From: Pseudomonas viridiflava | Lineage (GTDB): Bacteria > Pseudomonadota > Gammaproteobacteria > Pseudomonadales > Pseudomonadaceae | Length of the DNA: 64,000 nucleotides | NCBI RefSeq assembly: GCF_900591205.1 | Contig: NZ_UUPU01000001.1 | Coordinates: 186,001 to 250,000, forward strand | Reading direction: 5' to 3' | In this document: positions 19,252-28,313 of the stretch, piece by piece | Numbering within the stretch: the stretch's first letter is position 1 | Layout of the letters: each line of letters begins with the position of its first letter | Made by a program: the position numbers and the translations under genes | The notes under the pieces: model-generated | The model's input: the letters and a program-made list of their open reading frames with translations, nothing else | What the model was told of the DNA's origin: nothing | Databases searched by the model: none

Positions 19252-19356
19252 CGGCGCATTCTATGGCCCCCGGGGGAGTGGGGCAAATCCCAATGCCGGG
19301 TGGTCGACGCAAAACAGCGGCATGATCCGAGCCGGGCAAACATTCTGCCGAGGCTG

Positions 19357-19372
19357 ATGACCGGTCGGTCAT
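19357..19372. promoter_or_regulatory. Palindrome ATGACCGGTCGGTCAT upstream of the GGDEF/EAL gene
   Basis: Seven-base arms (ATGACCG and CGGTCAT) flank a GT centre, a form typical of TetR-family operators. It lies in the 278-bp divergent region between uvrD and the GGDEF/EAL gene, 158 bp before the latter's start. No regulator gene adjoins it, so the function is a guess. The rest of the interval shows no other clear structure. Confidence 0.35.
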
Positions 19373-19529
19373 GCCCCGCAGCCCGCGCAGCGTCTCACTC
19401 AAGCTGTCTGGCGCGGAAGTTTGCGGCCGAAAGTCGCACTGTTTTTATGACTTGGAGCAGTTTGGCCCCAGCGCTTGCTTGTGTATGCTCCGTCGACGTT
19501 TCGGGCTCACCATTATAAGAACACTGCCT

Positions 19530-22403
19530 ATGACCCTCAGTCCCGACCTGTTCGGCCCCTCGGCGGCGCCCGCGCAGGTTATCCGTAAACACTACGCAAC
19601 CGAGATGGCGGTCGAACGCACACGCCTGCTGTATCAGGGGTCGTTGCTCCCCACCTTATTGATGTTGGTGAACGGCCTGGTCTGCGCCTGGTTGCTCTGG
19701 AACCCCAAGCAATACCTGTTGGACAGCATCTGGCTGGTCTGGCTGCTGGCCCTGGTGGCGATGCGCGTGATCCAGGTGGCGGCCTTTGACTCGGCGATGC
19801 CCAGCCGCCAGGCCCAGCCGATCTGGGGCCGTATGTTCATGCTCGGTTCGGCGGTCAGCGGCCTGACCCTGGCGACCGCCGCCATCGCCCTCGTACCGGT
19901 GGACAGCTTTATGCAACAGGCATGGGTGTTCGGCCTGATCGGCGCCGCAACGTTGTCGGCCAGCGTGGCCTATGCCGTGAGCCTGCCGGCATTCCTGTCC
20001 TTTGCCTTGCCGTGCCTGGTGCCGGCCATCGCTTATCTGTTCTGGAATGGCGCGCCCCAGCAGCAGGGGTGGGGCGTGCTTGGCCTGATCCTGCTGGCGT
20101 CCCTGAGCGTGGTGGCGTGGCAGGTCAACCGCTTGATCCAGCGCGGGCTGTTGCGACGCTTCCAGAACCAGGCATTGATCGAGCATCTGCAACAGGCGCA
20201 ACAACGCAGCGAGCAGTTGAATCAGGACCTGGTGCGTGAAGTCGAGCAGCGTCGGCAGGTCGAACAGGAACTGCGCGACGCCCAGATCGGCCTGCAGGAC
20301 CGCGTGGCGCAGCGCAGCCAGGAGCTGGACGCCGCCAGCCTGGCCCTGAACAAAAGCGAAGCGCGCCTGGCCATGGCCCTGCAAGCCAGCGAACTGGGAC
20401 TGTGGGACTGGAACCTGCAAACCGACGAAGTCCACCACACCCAACTCAAGGAGCTGTTCGGCCTGGAGCCCGAGTACGTCACGGCGATGCTCAGCCACCT
20501 CAAGCCGCGCCTGCACCCCGAGGACCTGCCGTTGCTCAAGCGCGCCCTGGTGGAACACCTCAAGGGCCGCAGCGAGGACTATCAGGTGGAATACCGCGTG
20601 CGCCACGGCGATGGCCATTGGGTGTGGATCGAGGACCGTGGCCGTGCCGTGGAGCGTGCACCGAGCGGGCGAGTCACGCGCATGCTCGGCACGCGCCGCG
20701 ACATCAGCGCCGGCAAGGCCCTGGAAGAGCAGCAGCGCCTGGCCTCGACCGTGTTTGAAGCCGCCAGCGAAGGCATCGTGATTCTTGACCCTGACTATGT
20801 GCTGATCGCCGTCAACCAGGCGTTCAGCCGTGTCACCGGCTTTGAAATCGACGACATGATCGGCCGCAATGTCGTGGAGTTACCCAGCAGCCGCGACGCC
20901 CGCCGCCATTTCCCGGTGATCCGCCAGGCGCTGCTCAACCATGGCACCTGGCAGGGCGAGCTGGTGGAAACGCGCAAGAATGGCGAGCTGTACCCACAGT
21001 GGCTGCAGTTGAACGTGGTGCGCGATGTTCGCGGAAAAGTCAGCCACATCGTGGGCTTCTTCGCCGATCTATCGGCGCGGCGTGAGTCCGAGGAGCGCAT
21101 GCGCTACCTCACTCACTATGACGAATTGACCGGCCTGGCCAACCGCTCGCTGTTTCGCGAACGGCTGCGCGAAGCCCATCAGCGCGTACGCCAGGGCGGG
21201 CGTAGCCTGGCGTTGCTGCACATCAACCTCGACCGTTTCAAATTGCTCAATGACAGCCTGGGCCATGAAGTGGCCGACCAGTTGTTGCAGAAAATGGCGC
21301 GCCGGTTGATCAACGCCTTGCCGGAAGCCGACACCATTGCGCGGCTGTCCGGTGATGAGTTCGCGGTGCTGTTCGACGCCTATGGCAACCTGTCGAGCCT
21401 CGCGCGGGTGGCCACGCGGCTGCTGGCCAAGCTGCGGGTGCCGGTCACGGTGGAGGGGCATGAGCTGGTGGTCAGTGCCTCCATGGGGGTCAGCTTGTTG
21501 CCGGACAATGCGCGGGAAATTTCCGCGCTGGTCAGCCAATCGAACATCGCCATGCAGCACGCCAAGCACTTGGGCGGGAACAATTTCCAGTTCTACACCG
21601 ACAGCCTGCAAGCCAGCACCCTGGAGCGTTTGCAGCTGGAAAACCACCTGCGCAAGGCCATCGAAGAGCGCCAGCTCTCGGTGTTTTATCAGCCCAAACT
21701 GTGCCTGGCCAGCGGCAAGCTGAATGCCGCTGAGGCGCTGATCCGCTGGGAACATCCGCAGTGGGGCATGGTGCCGCCGGGGGACTTTATCGGCCTGGCC
21801 GAAGAGACCGGCCTGATCGTGCCACTGGGCGAATTCGTGCTGCGCCAAGCCTGTTGGCAAGCGTGCGAATGGCAGCGTCAGGGGTTGGCGCCGATCCGTG
21901 TGTCGGTGAACCTCTCGGTGCACCAGTTACGTCAGGGCAAGCTGGTCAGCCTGGTGCGCCAGGTCTTGGAAGAAACCGGCCTGGACCCGCAATACCTGGA
22001 GCTGGAACTGACCGAAAGCCAGTTGCTCGACAGCGTCGAGCACATCATCGCCACCTTCCAGCAACTGCGCGACCTGGGGGTGAAGCTGGCCATCGACGAC
22101 TTTGGCACCGGCTATTCGTCCCTCAGTTACCTCAAGCGCATCCCCGTGGACTACGTGAAGATCGACCAGACCTTTATTAGGGGCCTCGGCCAGGGGCGGG
22201 AAGATGCGGCGATTACCCGGGCGATCATCGCCATGGCCCATGGGTTGGCGCTCAAGGTGGTGGCCGAAGGCGTGGAAGATCAGCAGCAGCTGGATTTCCT
22301 GCGCGCAGAACGCTGCGATGAGGTGCAGGGTTACCTCATCAGCCGACCAATGGCGGCCGAAGGGCTGGCAGATTTGTTACGGAAAAATGCAGATTTTCCC
22401 TAG
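19530..22403 (+). CDS. Membrane PAS-GGDEF-EAL cyclic di-GMP protein
   Basis: 957 residues. About five or six membrane segments (35-195) lead into a coiled coil (200-290), a PAS/PAC domain around LGLWDWNL (290-410), a second PAS (410-530), a GGDEF domain (535-695) and an EAL domain (705-950). The GGDEF signature is SGDEF at about 605-609, so cyclase activity is uncertain. The EAL domain keeps EALIRWEHP (E734), ELTES, DDFGTGYSSL and VAEGVE, so it should hydrolyse c-di-GMP. The ATG at 19530 was chosen because an upstream extension carries no signal for translation. Homologues follow uvrD in other pseudomonads. Confidence 0.9.
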   Translation: MTLSPDLFGPSAAPAQVIRKHYATEMAVERTRLLYQGSLLPTLLMLVNGLVCAWLLWNPKQYLLDSIWLVWLLALVAMRVIQVAAFDSAMPSRQAQPIWGRMFMLGSAVSGLTLATAAIALVPVDSFMQQAWVFGLIGAATLSASVAYAVSLPAFLSFALPCLVPAIAYLFWNGAPQQQGWGVLGLILLASLSVVAWQVNRLIQRGLLRRFQNQALIEHLQQAQQRSEQLNQDLVREVEQRRQVEQELRDAQIGLQDRVAQRSQELDAASLALNKSEARLAMALQASELGLWDWNLQTDEVHHTQLKELFGLEPEYVTAMLSHLKPRLHPEDLPLLKRALVEHLKGRSEDYQVEYRVRHGDGHWVWIEDRGRAVERAPSGRVTRMLGTRRDISAGKALEEQQRLASTVFEAASEGIVILDPDYVLIAVNQAFSRVTGFEIDDMIGRNVVELPSSRDARRHFPVIRQALLNHGTWQGELVETRKNGELYPQWLQLNVVRDVRGKVSHIVGFFADLSARRESEERMRYLTHYDELTGLANRSLFRERLREAHQRVRQGGRSLALLHINLDRFKLLNDSLGHEVADQLLQKMARRLINALPEADTIARLSGDEFAVLFDAYGNLSSLARVATRLLAKLRVPVTVEGHELVVSASMGVSLLPDNAREISALVSQSNIAMQHAKHLGGNNFQFYTDSLQASTLERLQLENHLRKAIEERQLSVFYQPKLCLASGKLNAAEALIRWEHPQWGMVPPGDFIGLAEETGLIVPLGEFVLRQACWQACEWQRQGLAPIRVSVNLSVHQLRQGKLVSLVRQVLEETGLDPQYLELELTESQLLDSVEHIIATFQQLRDLGVKLAIDDFGTGYSSLSYLKRIPVDYVKIDQTFIRGLGQGREDAAITRAIIAMAHGLALKVVAEGVEDQQQLDFLRAERCDEVQGYLISRPMAAEGLADLLRKNADFP

Positions 22404-22502
22404 GGAGGCGCCTTCAGCCCCTGTGGCTACAACTGCGCCGCCCTTAGATTCAAAGGCGAGCAGGGCGATTTAGTGATGCATCGGGCGGGCAAAACGGCAA
22501 TT

Positions 22503-22521
22503 CTTGTAGTATAACTACAAG
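22503..22521. promoter_or_regulatory. HexR-type operator upstream of the RpiR-family gene
   Basis: CTTGTAGTATAACTACAAG has perfect 8-bp arms around a 3-bp centre. It fits the general HexR operator form TTGTA-N7-TACAA. It lies 45 bp before the regulator's start, so autoregulation is likely. Confidence 0.6.
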
Positions 22522-22565
22522 CTTGCTACATCCCTGGCACCTGCCAATAACAAGAGTCCTGCCCT

Positions 22566-23432
22566 TTGAACCTGTTGCAACATATCGCCCAGTCGCGCCA
22601 CCTGTTACGCAAATCGGAACTCAAGGTTGCCGATCACGTGCTGCTTGACCCTGCGGCTGTGATGCACAGTTCCATGGCCGACCTGGCCCACAGCGTGGGC
22701 ATCAGTGAGCCGACCATCGTGCGCTTCTGTCGCGCCATCGGCTGCTCCGGGTTTCAGGATTTGAAACTCAAGCTGGCCCAGAGCCTGGCGGCCGGCGCGA
22801 GCTTCGGGCAGTTTGCGATCCACGAAGATGATTCCGTCGCCGACTACAGCCTGAAAATCTTCGACACCACCTTGCACACCCTGATGGAGGTGCGCGAGAA
22901 GCTCGACCCGGTGGAGCTGCAAAAGGCCGTGACGGCCATGTCCCAGGCTCAGCGCGTGGAGTTTTACGGCTTTGGCGCTTCGGGCGCGGTGGCAGCTGAT
23001 GCGCAGCACAAATTCTTCCGCCTGCTGCTGACCGCAGCGGCCTACAGCGACCCGCACATGCAGGCCATGTCGGCGGTGACCTTGAAGCCTACCGACGTGG
23101 CGATCTGCATTTCCCAGTCGGGCCGCTCCAAAGACCTGCTGATCACCGCCAACCTGGTGCGTGAAAGCGGCGCGACCCTGATCACCCTGTGCCCGAGCCA
23201 GACGCCATTGGCCGAGCTGTCCACGGTCAACCTGGCGATCGACGTGCATGAAGACACCGAAATCTACACCCCGCTGACCTCGCGCATCGCCCACCTGGTG
23301 GTGATCGACGTGCTGGCGATGGGCGTGGCGATGGCGCGAGGGCCGAGCCTGGTCAACCACCTCAAGAGTGTGAAGCGCAGCTTGCGCAGCCTGCGTCTAT
23401 CGCCAAAATCCGTCAAAGCCCTCGACGACTGA
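22566..23432 (+). CDS. RpiR/HexR-family transcription regulator
   Basis: 288 residues starting from TTG. An N-terminal RpiR-type HTH (about 1-80, ISEPTIVRFCRAIGCSGFQDLKLKLAQ) is joined to a SIS sugar-phosphate-binding domain (about 120-260, with ISQSGRSKD). Regulators of this group sense sugar-phosphate intermediates such as KDPG. It resembles HexR, but the HexR that controls zwf and edd usually lies with those genes, so this is more likely the paralogue found near pyruvate carboxylase genes. A HexR-like palindrome precedes it. Confidence 0.82.
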   Translation: MNLLQHIAQSRHLLRKSELKVADHVLLDPAAVMHSSMADLAHSVGISEPTIVRFCRAIGCSGFQDLKLKLAQSLAAGASFGQFAIHEDDSVADYSLKIFDTTLHTLMEVREKLDPVELQKAVTAMSQAQRVEFYGFGASGAVAADAQHKFFRLLLTAAAYSDPHMQAMSAVTLKPTDVAICISQSGRSKDLLITANLVRESGATLITLCPSQTPLAELSTVNLAIDVHEDTEIYTPLTSRIAHLVVIDVLAMGVAMARGPSLVNHLKSVKRSLRSLRLSPKSVKALDD

Positions 23433-23456
23433 CTCAAGACCGCGCGCGGTCAAACA

Positions 23457-23546
23457 TGTGGGAGCTGGCTTGCCTGCGATAGCGGTGGGTCAGCTAACGA
23501 ATAGGGCAACTGACAGAGCGTTATCGCAGGCAAGCCAGCTCCCACA
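23457..23546. repeat. REP pair after the RpiR-family gene
   Basis: TGTGGGAGCTGGCTTGCCTGCGATAGC and its inverted copy GCAGGCAAGCCAGCTCCCACA enclose about 40 bp. This is the AGCTGGCTTGCC variant, also found at 58667-58753. Confidence 0.9.
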
Positions 23547-23658
23547 TTTGAATTTCATGCCTATCCAGAATATTCATCGTCCTGTAACCCTCGCGCCGCC
23601 AAACCGTCATCCCCCAGGGCCATCCTGAACTCCCCGTACTCGCATTGGGAGACTCCAA

Positions 23659-23856
23659 ATGGCCCGGCCCTACGAAGACAGCAACAGCTCCGTCAAGACC
23701 CGTCGTCAGCAGGAAGACCAACGCCGCATGGCGTTCCGTCGCGCAATCGAAGACCGCTGTGATGAGCGCCAACTGCTCCAGAGCATCACGGACTACCCGG
23801 AACTCCACTGGCAGGCACCCTTGGCTGCCCAGCGAAACGTTCAGCCAACGCGCTGA
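23659..23856 (+). CDS. Small basic protein, possibly PA3496-like
   Basis: 65 residues, highly charged, with the core KTRRQQEDQRRMAFRRAIED followed by a helix to TDYPEL. I believe it resembles the PA3496 family of small putative envelope-integrity proteins, but this is from memory. An upstream GGGAGAC serves as ribosome site. The last 24 codons overlap the end of the convergent pycR gene by 71 bp. Confidence 0.65.
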   Translation: MARPYEDSNSSVKTRRQQEDQRRMAFRRAIEDRCDERQLLQSITDYPELHWQAPLAAQRNVQPTR

Positions 23857-24760
23857 TCTGCACCCGTTCGCTGCGGATAAAGCCCAGGAACGCATGGGCC
23901 ACCGGTGACAGGCGCTTCGCCTTGGCCTGCACCAGGCACCAACTGCGGTACAGCGGCAGTTCTTCCACCGGCAGCTCCTTGAGCCCGCCGGTGGCCAGCT
24001 CCAGGTTGACGGCGTGGCGCGTCAGCAAGGCCACGCCCAACCCGGCGCACACGCACTCACGCTGCGCCTCGGCCGAGGCCACTTCCACCGTCTGGTTGAA
24101 GTGCACGCGCTTTTCCTTGAAGTACTCTTCGCACGCCATCCGCGTCCCCGAGCCCGGTTCGCGCAGCAGCAGCGTGTAGGGTTCCAGGTCCTGCAGGCGC
24201 AGCGGGCCTTGCTGGCTCAGCGGATGATCGGCCGGCGCCACTGCCACAATCGGGTTATTGAGGAACGGCAGGAACTCCAGACCCATGTCCTGGGGCACCA
24301 TGGACATGATCACCAGGTCATCGCGGTTGTCCGAAAGCCGGCGGATCACCTGGGCGCGGTTGACCACCGTCAGGTGCAACTGCACCTCCGGGTGCTGGCG
24401 CTTGAAGGCGGCAAACAGGTGCGGCACGAAGTATTTGGCGCTGGATTCCACCGCCAGTTTCAGCTGGCCCTGCAGCGAGCCCTGCATGTCCGACAGCTGC
24501 ATATCGAGGTTTTCCAGGCGCCCGAAAATATCCCGGCTGGCCCGTTGCAGGGCTTCAGCGGCCTCGGTCATGTAGAGCTTTTTGCCGACGTAATCGAACA
24601 ATGGCTGACCGATCAGCTCTTCCAGCTGACGAATTTGTAGGCTAACTGCCGGTTGCGTGAGGGACATTTCTTCGGCTGCGCGGCTGTAAGAACGCAAATC
24701 ACAGACCTCATTGAAGATCTGCAATTGACGCAATGTCATACGCATCAATGACTTACGCAT
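23786..24760 (-). CDS. pycR: LysR-type regulator of pyruvate carboxylase (PycR-like)
   Basis: 324 residues. The N-terminal winged HTH (LRQLQIFNEVCDLRSYSRAAEEMSL in the first 35 residues) is followed by a LysR effector domain. The C-terminal tail is about 20 residues longer than usual and overlaps a small gene on the other strand. It is divergent from pycA across a 196-bp AT-rich interval. In P. aeruginosa the equivalent gene is called pycR. The ATG at 24760 has GGA about 12 bp upstream; a second start at 24739 is possible. Confidence 0.85.
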   Translation of the reverse strand: MRKSLMRMTLRQLQIFNEVCDLRSYSRAAEEMSLTQPAVSLQIRQLEELIGQPLFDYVGKKLYMTEAAEALQRASRDIFGRLENLDMQLSDMQGSLQGQLKLAVESSAKYFVPHLFAAFKRQHPEVQLHLTVVNRAQVIRRLSDNRDDLVIMSMVPQDMGLEFLPFLNNPIVAVAPADHPLSQQGPLRLQDLEPYTLLLREPGSGTRMACEEYFKEKRVHFNQTVEVASAEAQRECVCAGLGVALLTRHAVNLELATGGLKELPVEELPLYRSWCLVQAKAKRLSPVAHAFLGFIRSERVQISALAERFAGQPRVPASGVPGSP

Positions 24761-24956
24761 TAATTAATTTCCACGGCCAACCCCTGATGCACCGACTATA
24801 AGTCTTTACTTATACACAACCCAATAATTATTGATTTTTGTTAATCTCTGCTGGGGCTTAGTGTGTGTCTCGCGACTGTCATGAAACATTTGGTCACGCG
24901 CCGACCCGGCTTCAGCGGGTCGAACAACGCAGCAATCGGCTCAAGGGAATTTCCAA
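24761..24956. promoter_or_regulatory. Divergent pycR-pycA control region
   Basis: This interval is far more AT-rich than its surroundings, notably around 24790-24850 (CCAATAATTATTGATTTTTG). It must hold both promoters and the LysR operator. ATAATTATTGAT contains a short dyad (CAATAATTATTG, 12 bp, perfect) at about 24821-24832 that may be part of the PycR site. Confidence 0.5.
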
Positions 24957-26372
24957 GTGATAAAAAAGATCCTGATCGCCAACCGTGGTGAAATCGCCGT
25001 ACGAATCGTGCGTGCCTGCGCCGAGATGGGCATTCGCTCGGTCGCGGTCTATTCCGACGCCGACCGCCACGCGTTGCACGTTAAACGTGCCGACGAAGCC
25101 CACAGCATCGGTGCCGAGCCCCTGGCCGGTTACCTGAACCCGCGCAAGCTGGTAAACCTGGCCGTGGAAACCGGTTGTGATGCACTGCACCCCGGCTACG
25201 GTTTCCTCTCGGAAAACGCCGAATTGGCGGACATCTGCGCCGAACGCGGAATTAAATTCATCGGCCCTTCGGCCGAAGTGATCCGCCGCATGGGCGACAA
25301 GACCGAAGCGCGCCGCAGCATGATCAAGGCCGGCGTGCCCGTCACGCCAGGCACCGAAGGCAACGTGGCCGACATCGCCGAGGCGCTGACCGAAGGCGAC
25401 CGCATCGGTTACCCGGTGATGCTCAAGGCCACCTCCGGTGGTGGCGGTCGCGGTATCCGTCGTTGCAACAGTCGCGAAGAACTTGAACAAGCCTTCCCCC
25501 GCGTGATTTCCGAAGCCACCAAGGCGTTCGGGTCGGCGGAAGTGTTCCTGGAAAAATGCATCGTCAACCCCAAGCACATCGAGGCACAGATCCTCGGTGA
25601 CAGCTTCGGCAACGTGGTGCATCTGTTCGAGCGTGATTGCTCGATCCAGCGCCGTAACCAGAAGTTGATCGAAATCGCCCCCAGCCCCCAGTTGACCCCT
25701 GAACAGCGCGCCTACATCGGCGACCTGTCGGTGCGTGCCGCCAAGGCCGTGGGCTACGAGAACGCCGGCACTGTGGAGTTCCTGCTCGCCGAGGGCGAGG
25801 TGTACTTCATGGAGATGAATACCCGGGTGCAGGTGGAGCACACCATCACCGAAGAAATCACCGGCATCGACATCGTGCGTGAGCAGATCCGCATCGCCTC
25901 GGGCTTGCCGCTTTCGGTCAAGCAGGAAGACATCCAGCACCGTGGTTTTGCGTTGCAGTTTCGCATCAACGCCGAAGACCCGAAGAACAACTTCCTCCCA
26001 AGCTTCGGCAAGATCACCCGTTACTACGCGCCCGGCGGTCCCGGCGTGCGTACCGACACGGCGATCTACACCGGCTACACCATCCCGCCGTTTTACGACT
26101 CCATGTGCCTGAAACTGGTGGTGTGGGCGTTGACCTGGGAAGAAGCCATGGACCGCGGCCTGCGTGCCCTGGACGACATGCGCCTGCAAGGCGTGAAGAC
26201 CACCGCCGCCTATTACCAGGAAATCCTGCGCAACCCGGAATTTCGCAGTGGCCAGTTCAATACAAGCTTTGTGGAAAGCCACCCTGAGCTGACCAACTAC
26301 TCGATCAAGCGCAAACCCGAAGAGCTGGCCCTGGCCATCGCCGCCGCCATCGCCGCCCACGCAGGCTTATAA
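24957..26372 (+). CDS. pycA: Pyruvate carboxylase subunit A (biotin carboxylase)
   Basis: 471 residues from a GTG start behind AGGGA. It is an ATP-grasp biotin carboxylase: IKKILIANRGEIAVRI at the N-terminus, the glycine loop KATSGGGGRGIRR, and EMNTRVQVEHTITE as the metal and biotin site. With the next gene it makes the two-subunit pyruvate carboxylase that turns pyruvate, bicarbonate and ATP into oxaloacetate. It ends 102 bp before pycB, and a structured repeat lies between them. Confidence 0.93.
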   Translation: MIKKILIANRGEIAVRIVRACAEMGIRSVAVYSDADRHALHVKRADEAHSIGAEPLAGYLNPRKLVNLAVETGCDALHPGYGFLSENAELADICAERGIKFIGPSAEVIRRMGDKTEARRSMIKAGVPVTPGTEGNVADIAEALTEGDRIGYPVMLKATSGGGGRGIRRCNSREELEQAFPRVISEATKAFGSAEVFLEKCIVNPKHIEAQILGDSFGNVVHLFERDCSIQRRNQKLIEIAPSPQLTPEQRAYIGDLSVRAAKAVGYENAGTVEFLLAEGEVYFMEMNTRVQVEHTITEEITGIDIVREQIRIASGLPLSVKQEDIQHRGFALQFRINAEDPKNNFLPSFGKITRYYAPGGPGVRTDTAIYTGYTIPPFYDSMCLKLVVWALTWEEAMDRGLRALDDMRLQGVKTTAAYYQEILRNPEFRSGQFNTSFVESHPELTNYSIKRKPEELALAIAAAIAAHAGL

Positions 26373-26378
26373 ATAAGC

Positions 26379-26458
26379 AGCTGCAAGTTGCAAGCGGCAA
26401 GCAACAAGTTAAAGCGGATCAGCTTTTACTTGCAGCTTGTAGCTTGAAACTTGCCGCT
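26379..26458. repeat. Imperfect inverted repeat of GCAAGCTGCAAG type, copy A
   Basis: The left arm AGCTGCAAGTTGCAAGCGGC and the right arm ending GTAGCTTGAAACTTGCCGCT pair with a few mismatches over about 30 bp. It fills the pycA-pycB gap and ends just before the pycB ribosome site (GAGGAG). A related element lies at 59663-59754. Confidence 0.8.
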
Positions 26459-26474
26459 ATGAGGAGATCCGAAT

Positions 26475-28283
26475 ATGACTAAGAAAATCTTCGTAACCGA
26501 CACCATCCTGCGCGACGCTCACCAATCGTTGCTGGCCACCCGCATGCGCACCGAGGACATGCTGCCAATCTGCGACAAGCTCGACAAAGTCGGCTACTGG
26601 TCCCTGGAAGTCTGGGGCGGCGCGACCTTTGACGCCTGCGTACGCTTTTTGAAAGAAGACCCGTGGGAGCGCCTGCGCAAACTGCGCGCCGCGTTGCCTA
26701 ACACGCGCCTGCAAATGCTGCTGCGTGGCCAGAACCTGCTGGGCTACCGTCACTACAGCGACGACGTGGTTAAAGCCTTCGTCGCCAAGGCTGCCGTGAA
26801 TGGCATCGACGTATTCCGCATCTTCGACGCAATGAACGATGTGCGTAACCTGCGCGTGGCCATCGAAGCGGTGAAAGCCGCCGGCAAGCACGCCCAAGGC
26901 ACTATCGCCTACACCACCAGCCCGGTGCACACCGTCGAAGCCTTTGTGGCCCAGGCCAAGCAACTGGAGTCCATGGGGTGCGACTCGATCGCGATCAAGG
27001 ACATGGCCGGCCTGCTGACGCCGTACGCCACCGGCGAGCTGGTCAAGGCGTTGAAAGCCGAGCAGAGCCTGCCGGTTTTCATCCACTCGCATGACACCGC
27101 CGGCTTGGCTGCGATGTGCCAACTCAAGGCCATCGAAAACGGTGCCGACCATATCGACACCGCCATTTCCAGCTTCGCCTGGGGCACCAGTCACCCGGGC
27201 ACCGAGTCGATGGTCGCGGCCCTTAAAGGCAGCGAATTCGATACCGGCCTCAGCCTGGAATTGCTGCAGGAAATCGGCCTGTACTTCTACGCCGTGCGTA
27301 AGAAGTACCACCAGTTCGAAAGCGAATTCACCGCCGTCGACACCCGTGTACAAGTCAACCAAGTGCCGGGCGGGATGATTTCCAACCTGGCCAACCAGCT
27401 CAAAGAGCAGGGCGCACTCAACCGCATGGGCGAAGTGCTGGCCGAAATCCCACGAGTGCGTGAAGACCTCGGCTTCCCACCGCTGGTCACCCCGACCTCG
27501 CAGATCGTCGGCACCCAGGCGTTTTTCAACGTGCTGGCCGGCGAGCGCTACAAGACCATCACCAATGAAGTGAAGCTCTACCTGCAAGGCGGCTACGGCA
27601 AGGCGCCGGGCACGGTGAACGAGAAACTGCGTCGCCAGGCCATTGGCAGCGAAGAGGTGATCGACGTACGCCCGGCGGATTTGCTCAAGCCGGAAATGAC
27701 CAAGCTGCGTGGCGAAATCGGCGCGTTGGCCAAGTCTGAAGAAGACGTGCTGACCTACGCCATGTTCCCGGACATCGGGCGCAAGTTCCTCGAAGAGCGT
27801 GACGCCGGCACCCTGGCGCCTGAAGTGCTGCTGCCGATCCCTGAAGCTGGTGGCGTGGCGCGTGCCGGTGGTGAGGGCGTGCCGACCGAGTTTGTCATCG
27901 ACGTGCACGGCGAAAGCTACCGTGTGGACATCACCGGTGTCGGCGTGAAGGCCGAAGGCAAGCGCCACTTCTACCTGTCCATCGACGGCATGCCGGAAGA
28001 AGTGGTGTTCGAACCGCTCAACGAGTTTGTCAGCAGTGGCGGCAGCAAGCGCAAGCACGCCACCGAGCCAGGCCATGTGAGCACGGCGATGCCGGGCAAC
28101 ATCGTCGACGTGCTGGTCAAGGCAGGCGACGTAGTCAAGGCCGGCCAGGCCGTGCTGATCACCGAAGCCATGAAGATGGAAACCGAAGTGCAGGCAGCGA
28201 TTGCCGGCAAGGTAACCGCCGTGCATGTGACCAAGGGCGACCGGGTAAACCCTGGCGAAATCCTGATTGAAATCGAAGGCTGA
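26475..28283 (+). CDS. pycB: Pyruvate carboxylase subunit B (carboxyltransferase-BCCP), OadA-like
   Basis: 602 residues. The N-terminal carboxyltransferase domain begins DTILRDAHQSLLATRMR, with SIAIKDMAGLL and FIHSHDTAGL as metal and pyruvate motifs. A conserved PYC_OADA region spans about 300-470. The C-terminal biotinyl domain (about 530-602) has the biotin-attachment Lys in EAMKMETEVQ. Such proteins are often annotated oadA, but no membrane decarboxylase subunits are near, so anaplerotic carboxylation is the likely job. A strong terminator follows. Confidence 0.93.
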   Translation: MTKKIFVTDTILRDAHQSLLATRMRTEDMLPICDKLDKVGYWSLEVWGGATFDACVRFLKEDPWERLRKLRAALPNTRLQMLLRGQNLLGYRHYSDDVVKAFVAKAAVNGIDVFRIFDAMNDVRNLRVAIEAVKAAGKHAQGTIAYTTSPVHTVEAFVAQAKQLESMGCDSIAIKDMAGLLTPYATGELVKALKAEQSLPVFIHSHDTAGLAAMCQLKAIENGADHIDTAISSFAWGTSHPGTESMVAALKGSEFDTGLSLELLQEIGLYFYAVRKKYHQFESEFTAVDTRVQVNQVPGGMISNLANQLKEQGALNRMGEVLAEIPRVREDLGFPPLVTPTSQIVGTQAFFNVLAGERYKTITNEVKLYLQGGYGKAPGTVNEKLRRQAIGSEEVIDVRPADLLKPEMTKLRGEIGALAKSEEDVLTYAMFPDIGRKFLEERDAGTLAPEVLLPIPEAGGVARAGGEGVPTEFVIDVHGESYRVDITGVGVKAEGKRHFYLSIDGMPEEVVFEPLNEFVSSGGSKRKHATEPGHVSTAMPGNIVDVLVKAGDVVKAGQAVLITEAMKMETEVQAAIAGKVTAVHVTKGDRVNPGEILIEIEG

Positions 28284-28313
28284 TCCAGCCTTCGACACTA
28301 CCGTTTAATCCTC

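Noticed and set aside
24912..26360. 482-codon frame antisense to pycA
   Set aside because: Shadow of the biotin carboxylase gene with no motifs of its own.
26457..28298. Long open frame of 613 codons antisense to pycB
   Set aside because: Same base-composition artefact; pycB has full domain support.
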